DNA of 64,000 nt from Amycolatopsis sp. CA-230715 (GCF_018736145.1 NZ_CP059997.1:2107501-2171500), one strand, 5' to 3'; positions 41,801 to 48,636 are shown, numbered from the stretch's first letter. Made by a program: numbers and translations. The notes: generated from the letters alone by a model not told the origin.

Positions 41801-44800
41801 GGGCACCGTCCTCAAGGGACAACGCACCCGCGACCACCGCCGCCGCGATCTCACCCTGCGAATGCCCCACCACCGCAGCCGGTTCGACACCGTATGAACG
41901 CCAGACCTCGGCCAGTGACACCATGACCGCCCACAACACGGGCTGCACGACATCCACCCGCTCCAGCAGCGCCTCATCCCGCACGGCTTCGGTCAGCGAC
42001 CAGTCCACAAAGGACGATAACGCGTGCTCACACTCAGCAAACCGGGAAGCGAACACCGCACTGGACGACAGCAGGTCCGTCGCCATGCCCACCCACTGCG
42101 AACCCTGACCGGGGAACACGAACGCGACCTTGCCCGAGGCTCCCCCAGGCAGGCCTTCGACGACGTTCGCCGCCGCGTCGCCCCCGGCGAGCGCGGCCAG
42201 TCCGGCGAGCAGTTCCTCCCGGTCGGCACCGAGCACGACGGCACGGGTGTCCAGGGTGGATCGTGTGGCGGCCAGTGAGAAGGCGATGTCGGCCGTGTTC
42301 AGTTCGGGGTGCGCACCGGTGTGCGACAGCAGGCGAGCGGCCTGCGCGCGCAACGCGGACGGACCGCGCGCGGACAGCACCCAGGGCACCACGCCGTCGG
42401 GCGCCGGTGCGCCGTCACGGACCGGTTCCGCCTCGGGGGCCTGTTCCAGCACGGTGTGCGCGTTGGTGCCGCTGAACCCGAACGAAGAGATCCCGGCCCG
42501 GCGCGGATGCCCCGTCTCCGGCCACGGCATCGACTCGGTCACCAGCGACACCGCGCCCGACGACCAGTCCACATGGGACGACGGCTCGTCGACGTGGAGC
42601 GTCTTCGGCAGCACGCCGTGCCGCAGGGCGAGGACCATCTTGATGACCCCGGCCACGCCCGCCGCGGCGACCGTGTGCCCGATGTTCGACTTGACCGAAC
42701 CCAGCCACAACGGCTCTTTCCTGCCCTGCCCGTAGGTCGCGAGCAGCGCCTGCGCCTCGATCGGATCGCCAAGGGTGGTCCCGGTTCCGTGCGCCTCCAC
42801 CGCGTCCACATCGGACGCTTCAAGCCGTGCATTCGCCAGCGCCTGACGGATAACCCGCTGCTGCGAAGGACCGTTCGGCGCCGTCAACCCGTTCGACGCA
42901 CCGTCCTGGTTCACCGCGGAACCGCGAACCACGGCGAGGATCGGGTGCCCGTTGCGCTGGGCGTCCGACAGCCGCTCCACGAGGAGCAGGCCGACGCCTT
43001 CACCCCAGCCCGTACCGTCCGCCGAGTCGGCGAAGGCACGGCACCGGCCGTCGGTGGCGAGCCCGCGCTGGGCGCTGAACTCCACGAACAGACCCGGCGT
43101 CGCCATCACCGTGGCACCGCCGGCGAGGGCCATCGTGCACTCGCCCTGCCGCAGCGACTGGCAGGCCAGGTGCAGCGCCACCAGCGACGACGAGCACGCG
43201 GTGTCCACCGTCATCGCGGGGCCTTCGAACCCGAAGGTGTAGGAAACCCGTCCGGAAGCGACGCTCGCCGCGTTGCCGGTGCCGAGGTGGCCGCCGAGAC
43301 CGGTCGCGGACTCGGCCACCACGTTCAGGTAGTCCTGACCGCTGGACCCCGCGAACACCCCGGTCTGGCTGCCGCGCATCGCGGCCGGGTCGATCCCGGC
43401 GCGCTCGAACGCTTCCCACGACGCTTCCAGCAGCAGGCGCTGCTGCGGGTCCATGGCCAGGGCTTCGCGCGGGGAGATGCCGAAGAAGTTCGAGTCGAAA
43501 CCCGCCGCGTCGTCGAGGAATCCGCCTTCGCGGGTGTAGCTCGTTCCCGGTTCGTTCGCGTCGCGGTCGGGGTGGTAGAGCCGCTCGATGTCCCAGCCGC
43601 GGTCGGCGGGGAACTCCGTGAGCGCGTCGGTTCCCGAGACCAGCAGCTCCCAGAGCTGCTCGGGGGTGCTGACGCCACCGGGGAACCGGCAGCTCATCCC
43701 GATGATCGCGATCGGCTCGTCGGTCGCGGCCGCGGCGACCGGCGCGGAGTCGGCGCCCAGTGCCGCGCCCGCGAGGTGTTCGGCGAGCGCCAGCGGCGTC
43801 GGGTAGTCGAAGATCAGTGTCGCCGGGAGGCTCAGCACGACGGCGGCGCCGAGCTGGTTGCGGAACTCCAAGGCGCTCAACGAATCGAAGCCGAGGTCGC
43901 GGAAGGCGCGGTCCGGTTCGATCTGGCCGCCGTGCTGGTGGCCGAGCACCACGGCCGCCTGCGTGCGCACCACGTCGAGCAGCACGTCGACCCGCTCGGT
44001 GCGGGAAAGCCCGGTCAGGCGCCGTGCCAGTGCGGAAGCAGCGGGGACGGCGGCAGTGTCCGAATCGGACTTCGCCGCTTCGAGGGCACGGCGGACGTCG
44101 GGGATTTCGTCGAGCAGCGGGACCGGCGTGTCCGACGGCAGCCCGGCGGCGAACTTCGTCCAGTCCAGGTCGACGATCCCGACGCAGGTCTCGTCCCGCG
44201 CCAGGATCCGGCCCATCGCGGTCAGCGCCAGCTCCGGGTCGAGCAGCGGCATGCTGTGCGCGCTGCCCCGGTTGGTGACCGCGTCCGCGGCGGCCATTCC
44301 CGCACCCGCCCACGGCCCCCAGGCGATCGAAGTCGCGGGGAGTCCTTCGGCGTGCCGTTGCTCGGCAAGTGCGTCCAGGAAAGCGTTCGCGGCGGCGTAC
44401 CCGGCCTGCCCCGGACTCCCCATCGTGCCGGAGAAAGAAGAGAAGAGCACGAACGCGGACAGGTCCATACCCGCGGTCAGCTCGTGCAGGTTCACCGCAC
44501 CCGCGACCTTCGGCTGAAGAACTCGCGCCACCCGCTCCAGCGTCAGCGAATCCAGCACCCCGTCATCGACCACGCCCGCCACGTGGAACACCGCCGACAA
44601 CTCGGTCAGCGAGCCCACCAGCTCGGCCGCCGCTTCCCGATCGGCCACGTCGCACGCCGCGATCGTCACCCGCGCACCCGCCGCGACGAGTTCCGCCTCC
44701 AGCTCCGGCGCGCCCTCGGCATCCGAGCCCCGGCGCGAAGTCAACACCACATGCTCAGCACCGCTGGCCACCAACCACCGCGCCACCCGCGCACCCAACG

Positions 44801-47800
44801 CACCCGTACCACCGGTCACCAGAACCGTGCCGTCGCAGGACCACGCCGCCTCGTCCGCGGCGGGCGCGTGCACCAAGCGGCGGCCGAACACCCCGGACGC
44901 CCGCACCGCGACCTGGTCCTCACCACCACCGGCGGCCAGCACCCCCGCCAGCCGCGACCACGCGCGTTCGTCCGCTTCGGACGGCAGGTCGACCAGGCCG
45001 CCCCAGCGCTCGGGGTGCTCCAGGGGCACCGTCCGCGCGAGTCCCCAGATCTGGGCCTGGACAGGGTTGACCGGCGCACCGTCGCCCGTGGTGACCGCAC
45101 CGCTGGTCACCGTCCACAACGGACCATCCACACCGGATTCTTCGAGCGCCTGCACCAGGGTCAAGGTGCCGGACAGCCCGAGCGGCAGCACCGGGAACTC
45201 GGCGTGCGGCCGTTCGTCGAGGCCGAGCAGGGAAAGCACACCGGCGAACGGGCCGTCGGCGGCGAGTTCGGCCAGCTCGGCGGCCAGCGACGAGCGGTCG
45301 AGATCAGCCTCGGCGAGGACGAGCGGACGCACCTGTGCGCCGCTGTCCCGCAGGACGCGTTCCGCTTCGTCGAACCGGCCCTCGTCGGGGAGCACCAGCA
45401 GCCACGTACCGGACAGCGCCGGCGCCGGATCAGCGATCGCGCGCCACGCGACACCGTACCGCCAACCATCCACAGTGGACTGCTCACGGCGCCGACGGCG
45501 CCATGCCGACAACGCGGGCAGCACCGCGCTGAGCGGATCATCCACCCCCACCTGCAACGTGCTCGCCAGCACCTGCAGGTCCTCCCGCTCGACCGCGTCC
45601 CAGAAGTGGCCGTCGACCTCGTCGGCTTCCCGCGCGGGCTCGTCCGGGTTCTCCAGCCAGTAGTGCTCGTGCTGGAAGGCGTAGGTCGGCAGGTCCACGC
45701 GGTGCGCGCCGGTGCCGTCGAAGTACGCGGGCCAGTCGATCCGCACCCCGGCGGCGTGCAACCGGCCCAATGCGACAGTCAGCACCTCGGCTTCATCGCG
45801 GTCACGTCGTAGGGCGGGCACCAGCGCGGCGTCCGAAAGGGACTCCGCCGCCATTCCGGTGAGGATCCCGTCCGGACCCAGCTCCAGGAACGCCGATACA
45901 CCTTGGCCTTCCAGGTACCGGACGCCGTCGGCGAACCGCACGGTCTCGCGCACGTGGCGGACCCAGTACTCGGGATCGGTGACGTCCGCGGTTTCCCCGG
46001 TCACGTTGGACACCACCGGGATCCGCGGTGCCTGCAACGTCACGGCCTGCGCGATGGTGCGGAAATCCGCCAGCATCGGTTCCATCCGCGGCGAATGGAA
46101 CGCGTGCGACACCGTGAGGCGCTTGGTCTTCCAGATCCACGCCGACTCGAACCCGGCGATCACATCCTCATCACCCGCGACCACGACCGACCTCGGCCCA
46201 TTGACCGCCGCGATCGAAACCTTGTCCTCAAGCCCCTCCAGCAAGGGCTTGATCTCGTTTTCGGTGGCCTGCACCGAAAGCATCGCCCCGCCTGCGGGCA
46301 GCGCCTGCATGAAACGGCCCCGCGCGGCGACCAGCACGGCGGCGTCCGGCAGCGAAAGAACACCGGCCACGTGCGCGGCGGTGAGCTCCCCGATCGAATG
46401 CCCCGTCACGAAGTCCGGGCGAATACCCCACGACTCGACAAGCCGGTAGAGCGCGACCTCCAGCGCGAACAACGAAGCCTGCGTGTACTGCGTCTGGTTG
46501 AGCGGCTCACCGTCCTCGGCGAACATCAGCTCCTTGATCGACCGGTCCAGGTGCCGGTCCAGTTCCGCACACACCGCGTCCAGCGCGGAAGCGAAAACGG
46601 GGAACTCCCCATATAGCTCCCGGCCCATCCCCGCACGCTGCGAACCCTGACCCGAGAACAACACGGCCAGCGAAGCGTCGTCACGGGATGCCCCGGTGAC
46701 GAGGTTCGGGGCCACCGATCCCTCGGCCAGCGCGCGCAGGCCGCGGAGGAACTCGTCGGAGTCCCTGCCGACCACGACCGCGCGCCGTTCCAGTGCCGCG
46801 CGCGTGGTCGCGAGCGAGAACGCGACGTCGGCCGGAGCCAGACCATCCACAGTGGACGCCAGCTCGGCGGCCTGTGCGCGCAGCGCCTCGTCCGTGCGCC
46901 CCGCCAGCACCCACGGCACCGGGCGGGTCACCGGTACCCGCGGTTCTTCAGCTGCGTCGTCTACCGGAGCCTGTTCGAGCACCGTGTGCACATTGGTCCC
47001 GCTGACGCCGAAAGCGGAAACGGCGGCACGGCGGGGCGCCCCCGTCTCGGGCCATGCGACGCTGTCGGTCAGCAGCGACACCGCGCCGCTCGACCAGTCC
47101 ACCTGCGGGGTCGGCTCATCGACGTGCAGTGTCTTCGGCAGCACGCCGTGGCGCATCGCCTCGACCATCTTGATCACGCCCGCCACACCCGCGGCCGCCT
47201 GCGTGTGCCCGATGTTCGACTTCACCGAACCCAACCACAACGGACGCTCACGATCCTGACCGTAAGTCGCCAGCAACGCCTGCGCCTCGATCGGATCGCC
47301 CAGCGTGGTCCCCGTGCCGTGCGCCTCGACCACGTCCACTTGCGACGGTGAGAGCCGCGCGCTGGCCAGCGCCTGCCGGATCACCCGCTGCTGCGACGGA
47401 CCGTTCGGCGCGGTCAGCCCGCTGCTGGCGCCGTCCTGGTTGACCGCGGAACCGCGCAGCAGCGCCAGCACCTCGTGCCCGTTGCGCCGCGCGTCCGACA
47501 GCCGCTCGACGAGCAGCACGCCGACGCCCTCGCCCCAGCCGGTGCCGTCGGCGGCCGCAGCGAACGCCTTGCACCGGCCGTCGGAAGCCAATCCCCGCTG
47601 CCGCGAGAACTCGACGAACGTGCCGGGCGTGGTCATCACGGTGACCCCGCCCGCGAGTGCCATCGTGCACTCGCCGTTGCGCAGCGCCTGCGCGGCGAGG
47701 TGCAGCGCCACCAGCGACGACGAGCACGCCGTGTCGACGGTGACCGCGGGTCCTTCCAGCCCGAAGGTGTAGGCGACCCGGCCGGACAGCACCGCGGCCG

Positions 47801-48341
47801 CGAGCCCGGTGCCGAGGTAGCCCTCCACCTCCGGCGGGATCGAGGTCAGCTCGGAGCCGTAGTCCTGGCCGCTGGTCCCCGCGAACACGCCGGTGCGGCT
47901 GCCCCGCACCGAGGTCGGGTCGATCCCCGCCCGCTCGAACACCTCCCACGACGCCTCCAGCAGCAGCCGCTGCTGCGGGTCCATCGCGGCCGCCTCGCGG
48001 GGTGAGATGCCGAACAGCGACGCGTCGAAGCCGCCCGCGTCGTGCACGAAACCGCCCTCGCGCACGTACGCCGTCCCGCGGTGGTCCGGGTCCGGGTCGA
48101 ACAGGGCGTCGACGTCCCAGCCCCGGTTGCCCGGGAACCCCGACATCGCGTCCGTGCCGTCGGCCAGCAGCCGCCACAGCCCTTCGGGCGAGTTCACCCC
48201 GCCGGGAAACCGGCAACTCATCCCGACGATCGCGATGGGCTCGCGCTCGTTGTCCTCGACCTCGCTGAGCCGTTGCCGCACCTGGTGTAAATCCGCTGTC
48301 ACCCGCTTGAGGTAGTCGCGCAGCTTCTGCTCATTCGACAT
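29835..48341 (-). CDS. Type I modular PKS, gene B (4 modules)
   Basis: This is a four-module extender PKS of 6168 residues, each module KS-AT-KR-ACP. The start is ATG at 48341, 6 nt after an AAGAGGTGG ribosome site, and gives a typical N-terminal docking coiled coil (MSNEQKLRDYLKRV, residues 1-33). Key residues: module 1 KS Cys206, AT Ser649, KR Tyr1315, ACP Ser1487; module 2 Cys1716, Ser2161, Tyr2845, Ser3016; module 3 Cys3247, Ser3689, Tyr4365, Ser4534; module 4 Cys4760, Ser5200, Tyr5879, Ser6047. AT types by motif are malonyl, methylmalonyl, methylmalonyl, malonyl. The C-terminus (about 6088-6168) has the IPVDRLREAGLLDTLL helix, an acidic linker and a short terminal helix (MDIENLIEIAL). 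That is the second docking class, expected to meet gene C's VVEALRASVKE N-terminus. Gene C starts right after the stop, so the two are probably translationally coupled. Predicted output is four hydroxylated extensions, two of them methyl-branched. Confidence 0.98.
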   Translation of the reverse strand: MSNEQKLRDYLKRVTADLHQVRQRLSEVEDNEREPIAIVGMSCRFPGGVNSPEGLWRLLADGTDAMSGFPGNRGWDVDALFDPDPDHRGTAYVREGGFVHDAGGFDASLFGISPREAAAMDPQQRLLLEASWEVFERAGIDPTSVRGSRTGVFAGTSGQDYGSELTSIPPEVEGYLGTGLAAAVLSGRVAYTFGLEGPAVTVDTACSSSLVALHLAAQALRNGECTMALAGGVTVMTTPGTFVEFSRQRGLASDGRCKAFAAAADGTGWGEGVGVLLVERLSDARRNGHEVLALLRGSAVNQDGASSGLTAPNGPSQQRVIRQALASARLSPSQVDVVEAHGTGTTLGDPIEAQALLATYGQDRERPLWLGSVKSNIGHTQAAAGVAGVIKMVEAMRHGVLPKTLHVDEPTPQVDWSSGAVSLLTDSVAWPETGAPRRAAVSAFGVSGTNVHTVLEQAPVDDAAEEPRVPVTRPVPWVLAGRTDEALRAQAAELASTVDGLAPADVAFSLATTRAALERRAVVVGRDSDEFLRGLRALAEGSVAPNLVTGASRDDASLAVLFSGQGSQRAGMGRELYGEFPVFASALDAVCAELDRHLDRSIKELMFAEDGEPLNQTQYTQASLFALEVALYRLVESWGIRPDFVTGHSIGELTAAHVAGVLSLPDAAVLVAARGRFMQALPAGGAMLSVQATENEIKPLLEGLEDKVSIAAVNGPRSVVVAGDEDVIAGFESAWIWKTKRLTVSHAFHSPRMEPMLADFRTIAQAVTLQAPRIPVVSNVTGETADVTDPEYWVRHVRETVRFADGVRYLEGQGVSAFLELGPDGILTGMAAESLSDAALVPALRRDRDEAEVLTVALGRLHAAGVRIDWPAYFDGTGAHRVDLPTYAFQHEHYWLENPDEPAREADEVDGHFWDAVEREDLQVLASTLQVGVDDPLSAVLPALSAWRRRRREQSTVDGWRYGVAWRAIADPAPALSGTWLLVLPDEGRFDEAERVLRDSGAQVRPLVLAEADLDRSSLAAELAELAADGPFAGVLSLLGLDERPHAEFPVLPLGLSGTLTLVQALEESGVDGPLWTVTSGAVTTGDGAPVNPVQAQIWGLARTVPLEHPERWGGLVDLPSEADERAWSRLAGVLAAGGGEDQVAVRASGVFGRRLVHAPAADEAAWSCDGTVLVTGGTGALGARVARWLVASGAEHVVLTSRRGSDAEGAPELEAELVAAGARVTIAACDVADREAAAELVGSLTELSAVFHVAGVVDDGVLDSLTLERVARVLQPKVAGAVNLHELTAGMDLSAFVLFSSFSGTMGSPGQAGYAAANAFLDALAEQRHAEGLPATSIAWGPWAGAGMAAADAVTNRGSAHSMPLLDPELALTAMGRILARDETCVGIVDLDWTKFAAGLPSDTPVPLLDEIPDVRRALEAAKSDSDTAAVPAASALARRLTGLSRTERVDVLLDVVRTQAAVVLGHQHGGQIEPDRAFRDLGFDSLSALEFRNQLGAAVVLSLPATLIFDYPTPLALAEHLAGAALGADSAPVAAAATDEPIAIIGMSCRFPGGVSTPEQLWELLVSGTDALTEFPADRGWDIERLYHPDRDANEPGTSYTREGGFLDDAAGFDSNFFGISPREALAMDPQQRLLLEASWEAFERAGIDPAAMRGSQTGVFAGSSGQDYLNVVAESATGLGGHLGTGNAASVASGRVSYTFGFEGPAMTVDTACSSSLVALHLACQSLRQGECTMALAGGATVMATPGLFVEFSAQRGLATDGRCRAFADSADGTGWGEGVGLLLVERLSDAQRNGHPILAVVRGSAVNQDGASNGLTAPNGPSQQRVIRQALANARLEASDVDAVEAHGTGTTLGDPIEAQALLATYGQGRKEPLWLGSVKSNIGHTVAAAGVAGVIKMVLALRHGVLPKTLHVDEPSSHVDWSSGAVSLVTESMPWPETGHPRRAGISSFGFSGTNAHTVLEQAPEAEPVRDGAPAPDGVVPWVLSARGPSALRAQAARLLSHTGAHPELNTADIAFSLAATRSTLDTRAVVLGADREELLAGLAALAGGDAAANVVEGLPGGASGKVAFVFPGQGSQWVGMATDLLSSSAVFASRFAECEHALSSFVDWSLTEAVRDEALLERVDVVQPVLWAVMVSLAEVWRSYGVEPAAVVGHSQGEIAAAVVAGALSLEDGARVVALRSQTIRDELAGQGGMVSIAQPESAVVERIARFGDRVAVAAVNGPGTTVIAGEPEALAEILAECEAEEVRARKIAVDYASHTPQVESIRDRLLDVLDPIQPRTGEVGFFSTLTGDWQDTTGLDARYWVENLRHTVKFEQATRALSEQGYGFFVESSAHPVLTMSVQETLDTLETEGVAVGTLRRNEGGVDRFLTSLGEAYVQGLTVDWASSFDGAARVDLPTYAFQHERYWPEPVAAEPVATTDPMADRFWELVENEDLENLVGTLDVNRDAPLHDVLPVLSAWRREHREQSVVDGWRYRITWKRLGADVPPSLSGTWLVLGSDGSDRGAIDALRRHGARTVEVTPADLADRETMAAAVREAMDGAGVTPAEVIGVWSLLALAENPLPDLPAVPSGMAGTLTLLQALGDLRVDAPLWCATRGAVAVTGADPVDHPGQALVWGLGRIAGLEYEQRWGGLVDLPDAVGETAQDRLAGVLSGRGVEDQLAIRESGVYGRRLVRARAGETPVKRAWRPTGTALVTGGTGALGGQVARWLAENGAEHLLLLSRRGSDAPGAAELTDELTALGARVTIAACDVSDRDSLAAVLAEIPAEYPLTSVLHTAAVLDDTVLELLEPAQIDRVLRVKMRAAENLHELTGELSAFVLFSSLSGTLGASGQGNYAPGNAYLDALAHHRRARGQVATSVAWGPWDGGGMAESGIGEIASRHGVPPMSPELAVIALQQALDRDETFLTVADINWERYVVAYTATRPTGLFDELAEVTRLLAAKTDTAGGEREDAPSELAGRLAGLGAAEQNRLLLELVRGHVATVLGYSSADAADERRSFKDLGFDSVTAVELRNRLGGATGLRLPATLVFDYPAPADLAAYLRTEILGALPDSPVTTTVSVVADEPVAIVAMSCRFPGGVGSPEDLWRLVSGSGDAIGELPSDRGWDLAALFDDDPGRAGTSYSRAGGFLYEAAEFDPGLFGISPREALAMDPQQRLVLEAAWEVFERGGIDPLSLRGSDAGVFLGACSQGYGSDIIEAPEGVEGYFVTGAATSVMSGRIAYTLGLEGPAMTVDTACSSSLVALHLAAQALRAGECSLAVAGGVTVMSTPGSFSEFSRQRGLAADGKCKAFAASADGFGQGEGLGLLLMERLSDAKRNGHQVLAVLRGSAVNQDGASNGLTAPNGPSQQRVIRQALANARLEPSEVDAVEAHGTGTSLGDPIEAQAVLATYGQGRDEPVWLGSVKSNIGHAQQAAGVAGVIKMVLAMRHGVLPPTLHVDEPTPHVDWSSGAVSLVTESMPWPETGRPRRVGVSSFGFSGTNAHAILEQAEPVEVPAAEPFTGVVPWVLSGKTDAALRAQANRLASFAAEHGELSAADVGLSLTATRSALESRGVVIGSDPEARLEGLRALASGEVAPNSVAGVADVRGKVVFVFPGQGSQWVGMAVDLLSFSAVFASRFAECERALSSFVDWSLTEVVGDEGALERVDVVQPVLWAVMVSLAAVWRSFGVEPAAVVGHSQGEIAAAVVAGALSLEDGARVVALRSQAIRDELAGKGGMVSIAQPESAVVERISRFGDRVAVAAVNGPGTTVIAGEPEALAEILAECEAEEVRARKIAVDYASHTPQVESIRDRLLDVLSPIQPRGTETGFFSTLTGDWQDTTGLDARYWVENLRHTVKFEQATRALVEQGYRFFIESSAHPVLTMSVQETFDTTDTDGVAFGSLRRNEGGLDRFLTSLAEGYVRGLDVDWTPAYPSDARRVELPTYAFQRQRYWLESTVSVSDLMAADVVEARFWDAVEREDLEALATTLDVDDASLGELLPALSSWRRQRRQQSTVDQWRYTVSWKPLTTATARLSGTWLLVTAPGHEDTVWLAEELRAHGADVVTIEAGELDRAGLTARIDEQGEIAGVLSLLGTDTRPCAGHPVLPNGIADTVTLIQALVDSAVVAPVWLATRGGVSVGRSDRAADPAQAQVWGLGRILGLEHPDRWGGLLDLPATADDRAAARVVAVLAGIEDEDQVAVRDSGVFARRLVRSPLADRDAVREWSPRGTVLVTGGTGALGGHVARWLAANGAEHLVLTSRRGRDADGAVELEAALTGLGARVTIAACDAADRDALAELLAEYGPFSAVVHTAGVVQVSLLADQDLADFASTVEAKVAGAAHLDELLGDAELDAFVLFSSNAGVWGSGAQGAYAAGNAFLDALAEQRRARGVTATSIAWGAWGGSGLATTEVAEENLRRRGVLPMAPEAAVAALVQSVEHDETFVAVADVDWARFVPGFTAARPRPLISDIPEARQAAESSYEGADAAGGTELVKRLAGLSEVERQRTVVELVRTTAAAVLGLAGASEVPPGRAFRDLGFDSLTAVEIRNRLSAATGLKLPTALVFDYPNATVLAEFLVREVTGAVADVAAPTAVAEVGDDPVVIVGMACRYPGGVNSPEQFWDLVESGGDGISGFPTDRGWDLDGISAAGAYAPEGGFVYDASEFDAAFFGISPREARAMDPQQRIVLEAAWETLERAGIDPSALRGSQTGVFVGAASQGYGSGFYQADPDAMEGYLTTGDAGSVVSGRVSYALGLEGPAVTVDTACSSSLVALHWAAQSVRSGESSLALAGGVAVMASAGAFAEFGKQGGLAGDGRCKPFAEAADGTGWGEGVGMVLLERLSDAERNGHEVLAVIRGSAVNQDGASNGLTAPNGPSQQRVIRQALANAGLTATEVDAVEAHGTGTTLGDPIEAQAVLATYGQDRERPLLLGAVKSNIGHTQAASGVAGVIKMVQAMRHGVLPKTLHIDEPSTHVDWSTGAVSLLTDTTPWPETGAPRRAGVSAFGVSGTNVHTILEQAPASHTEEHVRVDRPLPWVLSGKTQDAVRAQASRLLSHVDGLNEADIAFSLATTRAGLDHRAALTGFGTGGFGDGLRALADGRSAPGVVTGTARDGGTAILFSGQGSQRAGMGKQLYGEFPVFADALDAVCAYLDKSLDRPVKELMFAEDGEQLNQTQYTQASLFALEVALYRLVESWGIRPDFVTGHSIGELTAAHVAGVLSLEDAAALVAARGRLMQALPTGGAMLSVRATENDIAPLLEGLEDKVSIAAINGPASVVVAGDEDVIAGFESAWEWKTKRLTVSHAFHSPRMEPMLADFRKVAESLTFEAPKVPVVSNVTGAVADVTDPDYWVRHVRHAVRFADGVQYLAGQGVTTFLELGPDGVLTGMAQDTAPEATHIPALRRDRGEVEATTTAVARLYVSGVLLDWQAYFAGTGARTVDLPTYPFQRQRYWLEAAEAEPVGDDRDVVDAQFWDAVEREDLESLTGTLRIDGDQPLSAVLPALSSWRRQRRDQSTVDDWRYQIGWKPVTADAEAALSGTWLVVVPTEAGEHDWVTGALDALASGGAETVRLDLAESELDRAVLAERIASAVGERPLSGVLSLLGFDERPHSGDPAVPVGVFGTVSLLQSLADAGLEVPLWLGTRGAVSVGRSDRLTSPVQAHLWGIGRVIGLEQPQRWGGLVDLPATATARLGARLVAALAGIDDEDQLAVRDSSVFGRRLLRAPAGETTAKWQPKGTVLITGGTGALGGHVARWLAANGAERLVLTSRRGGAAAGAAELEAELTGLGAKVSIEACDVADREALEALVRRYAAEESPIRAVVHTAGVGQSTSVVDMDLAEIASVVGAKVTGATNLHELFADGGLDAFVLFSSIAGVWGSGVQGAYAAGNAYLDALAEQRRFDGLPATSVAWGPWDEGGLASGAVGEQLLRRGLRQLAPGLAVGALVQSVGLDETCVTVADVDWARFVPGYTLSGPSALISSVPEAQRAMEADADTGGGDESAAFAREIAALSSSERDRKLLNLVRTKVAEVLGHGGLDDIEADRSFQELGFDSLTAVELRNQLTSVTGVALPATLVFDYPTPTALGARLAEELLPEESGTGTEDEADLRRALATIPVDRLREAGLLDTLLRLADSPGPEPAADEDEDVDDAIDTMDIENLIEIALDGGAAPEAD
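30090..34565 (-). other. PKS module B4: KS-AT(malonyl)-KR(A-type)-ACP
   Basis: KS Cys 34062-34064; AT Ser 32742-32744 (GHSIGE) with HAFH, malonyl-type; KR Tyr 30705-30707, Trp at minus 8 and no LDD, A-type; ACP Ser 30201-30203. The KS carries YALGLEGP and KQGGLAGDG, shared only with C3 and C5. Expected unit is an acetate-derived hydroxyl. The docking tail of gene B follows. Confidence 0.94.
34620..39119 (-). other. PKS module B3: KS-AT(methylmalonyl)-KR(A-type)-ACP
   Basis: KS Cys 38601-38603; its N-terminus reads EPVAIVAMSC with Ala for the usual Gly. AT Ser is 37275-37277 (GHSQGE) with YASH (36963-36974), methylmalonyl-type. KR Tyr is 35247-35249, with Trp 8 residues before it (AGVWGSG), no LDD and Gln at minus 3, which is an A1-like fingerprint. 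ACP Ser is 34740-34742. Expected unit is a methyl-branched hydroxyl of the opposite configuration to B2. DNA of the KS start (about 38770-39165) uses many T-ending codons, unlike its flanks. Confidence 0.93.
39170..43718 (-). other. PKS module B2: KS-AT(methylmalonyl)-KR(B2-like)-ACP
   Basis: KS Cys 43194-43196; AT Ser 41859-41861 in GHSQGE with YASH (41547-41558), methylmalonyl-type; KR Tyr 39807-39809 followed by AP (NYAPGN), with LDD and Ser at minus 13; ACP Ser 39294-39296 (LGFDSVTAV). A proline two residues after Tyr is the reported mark of B2 ketoreductases, which set an epimerised alpha-methyl with a B-type hydroxyl. It is the only KR in the window with this proline. Confidence 0.93.
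43780..48242 (-). other. PKS module B1: KS-AT(malonyl)-KR-ACP
   Basis: KS Cys 47724-47726; AT Ser 46395-46397 in GHSIGE with HAFH, malonyl-type; KR Tyr 44397-44399 with Ser at minus 13 and VDD in place of LDD, no Trp at minus 8, hence B-type; ACP Ser 43881-43883. No DH or ER. Expected unit is an acetate-derived beta-hydroxyl. Several hundred bases of its KR are nearly identical to module C1. Confidence 0.94.
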
Positions 48342-48347
48342 TCAGTT

Positions 48348-48356
48348 CCACCTCTT
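48348..48356 (-). promoter_or_regulatory. Ribosome binding site of gene B
   Basis: AAGAGGTGG sits 6 nt before the ATG at 48341 and fixes that start; the encoded N-terminus is a standard PKS docking helix. Confidence 0.75.
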
Positions 48357-48457
48357 CGGGCAGACAGCACGGCAGAGGACCGGGAAGGGGTTCCGCCGGG
48401 ATGTGACAGGCACGGGACGGGTGCGGAGCGAAACGGGGGCGAGCACCGTAATCAAGG

Positions 48458-48520
48458 TCACCGGCCCCGGGCCGGGGTAGGGCGGTCCCACCACTCGGGA
48501 CCACGCTCGAGCAGGCTCAT
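48458..48520 (-). CDS. Possible 20-residue leader peptide ORF upstream of gene B
   Basis: An ATG at 48518-48520 opens a 20-codon frame starting MSLLERGPEWWDR and ending at TGA 48458-48460, inside the predicted leader of gene B. A purine-rich GGAGGTGAGGGGG lies upstream, with GAGGGGG ending 11 nt from the ATG. Two adjacent Trp codons fall in the loop of a 6-bp stem (48484-48502). I do not recognise it as a known family. It could be a translated leader or uORF affecting gene B expression, or a chance frame in GC-rich DNA. Confidence 0.3.
   Translation of the reverse strand: MSLLERGPEWWDRPTPARGR
48461..48475. repeat. GC-rich inverted repeat CCGGCCCCGGGCCGG
   Basis: Seven-base arms (CCGGCCC/GGGCCGG) around one central base overlap the end of the possible leader ORF, just before its stop. 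As RNA it would fold with a 3-nt loop. There is no U-tract after it. It might simply reflect high GC content. Confidence 0.35.
48484..48502. repeat. Stem-loop inside the possible leader ORF
   Basis: GGTCCC and GGGACC form a perfect 6-bp stem around a 7-nt loop. On the minus-strand RNA the loop includes parts of both Trp codons of the leader ORF. Confidence 0.4.
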
Positions 48521-48636
48521 TCCGGGCAATACCCCCTCACCTCCGGCAGAGGCCCCTGCCCAGATCGACCGCGACCCTCCAGGACTCTCACCGCAGGACA
48601 CCAAAACGCGGAAACTTATCGCAATCCTGGTTTGAG

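Noticed and set aside
48461..48475. GC-rich inverted repeat as an intrinsic terminator for gene A
   Set aside because: It lies nearly 280 bp after the stop, has no U-tract, and sits downstream of the candidate gene B promoter.
48518..48592. GTG-started frame of 24 codons whose TGA overlaps the leader ATG (ATGA)
   Set aside because: No convincing ribosome site and a GTG start in GC-rich DNA; the overlap could be chance.
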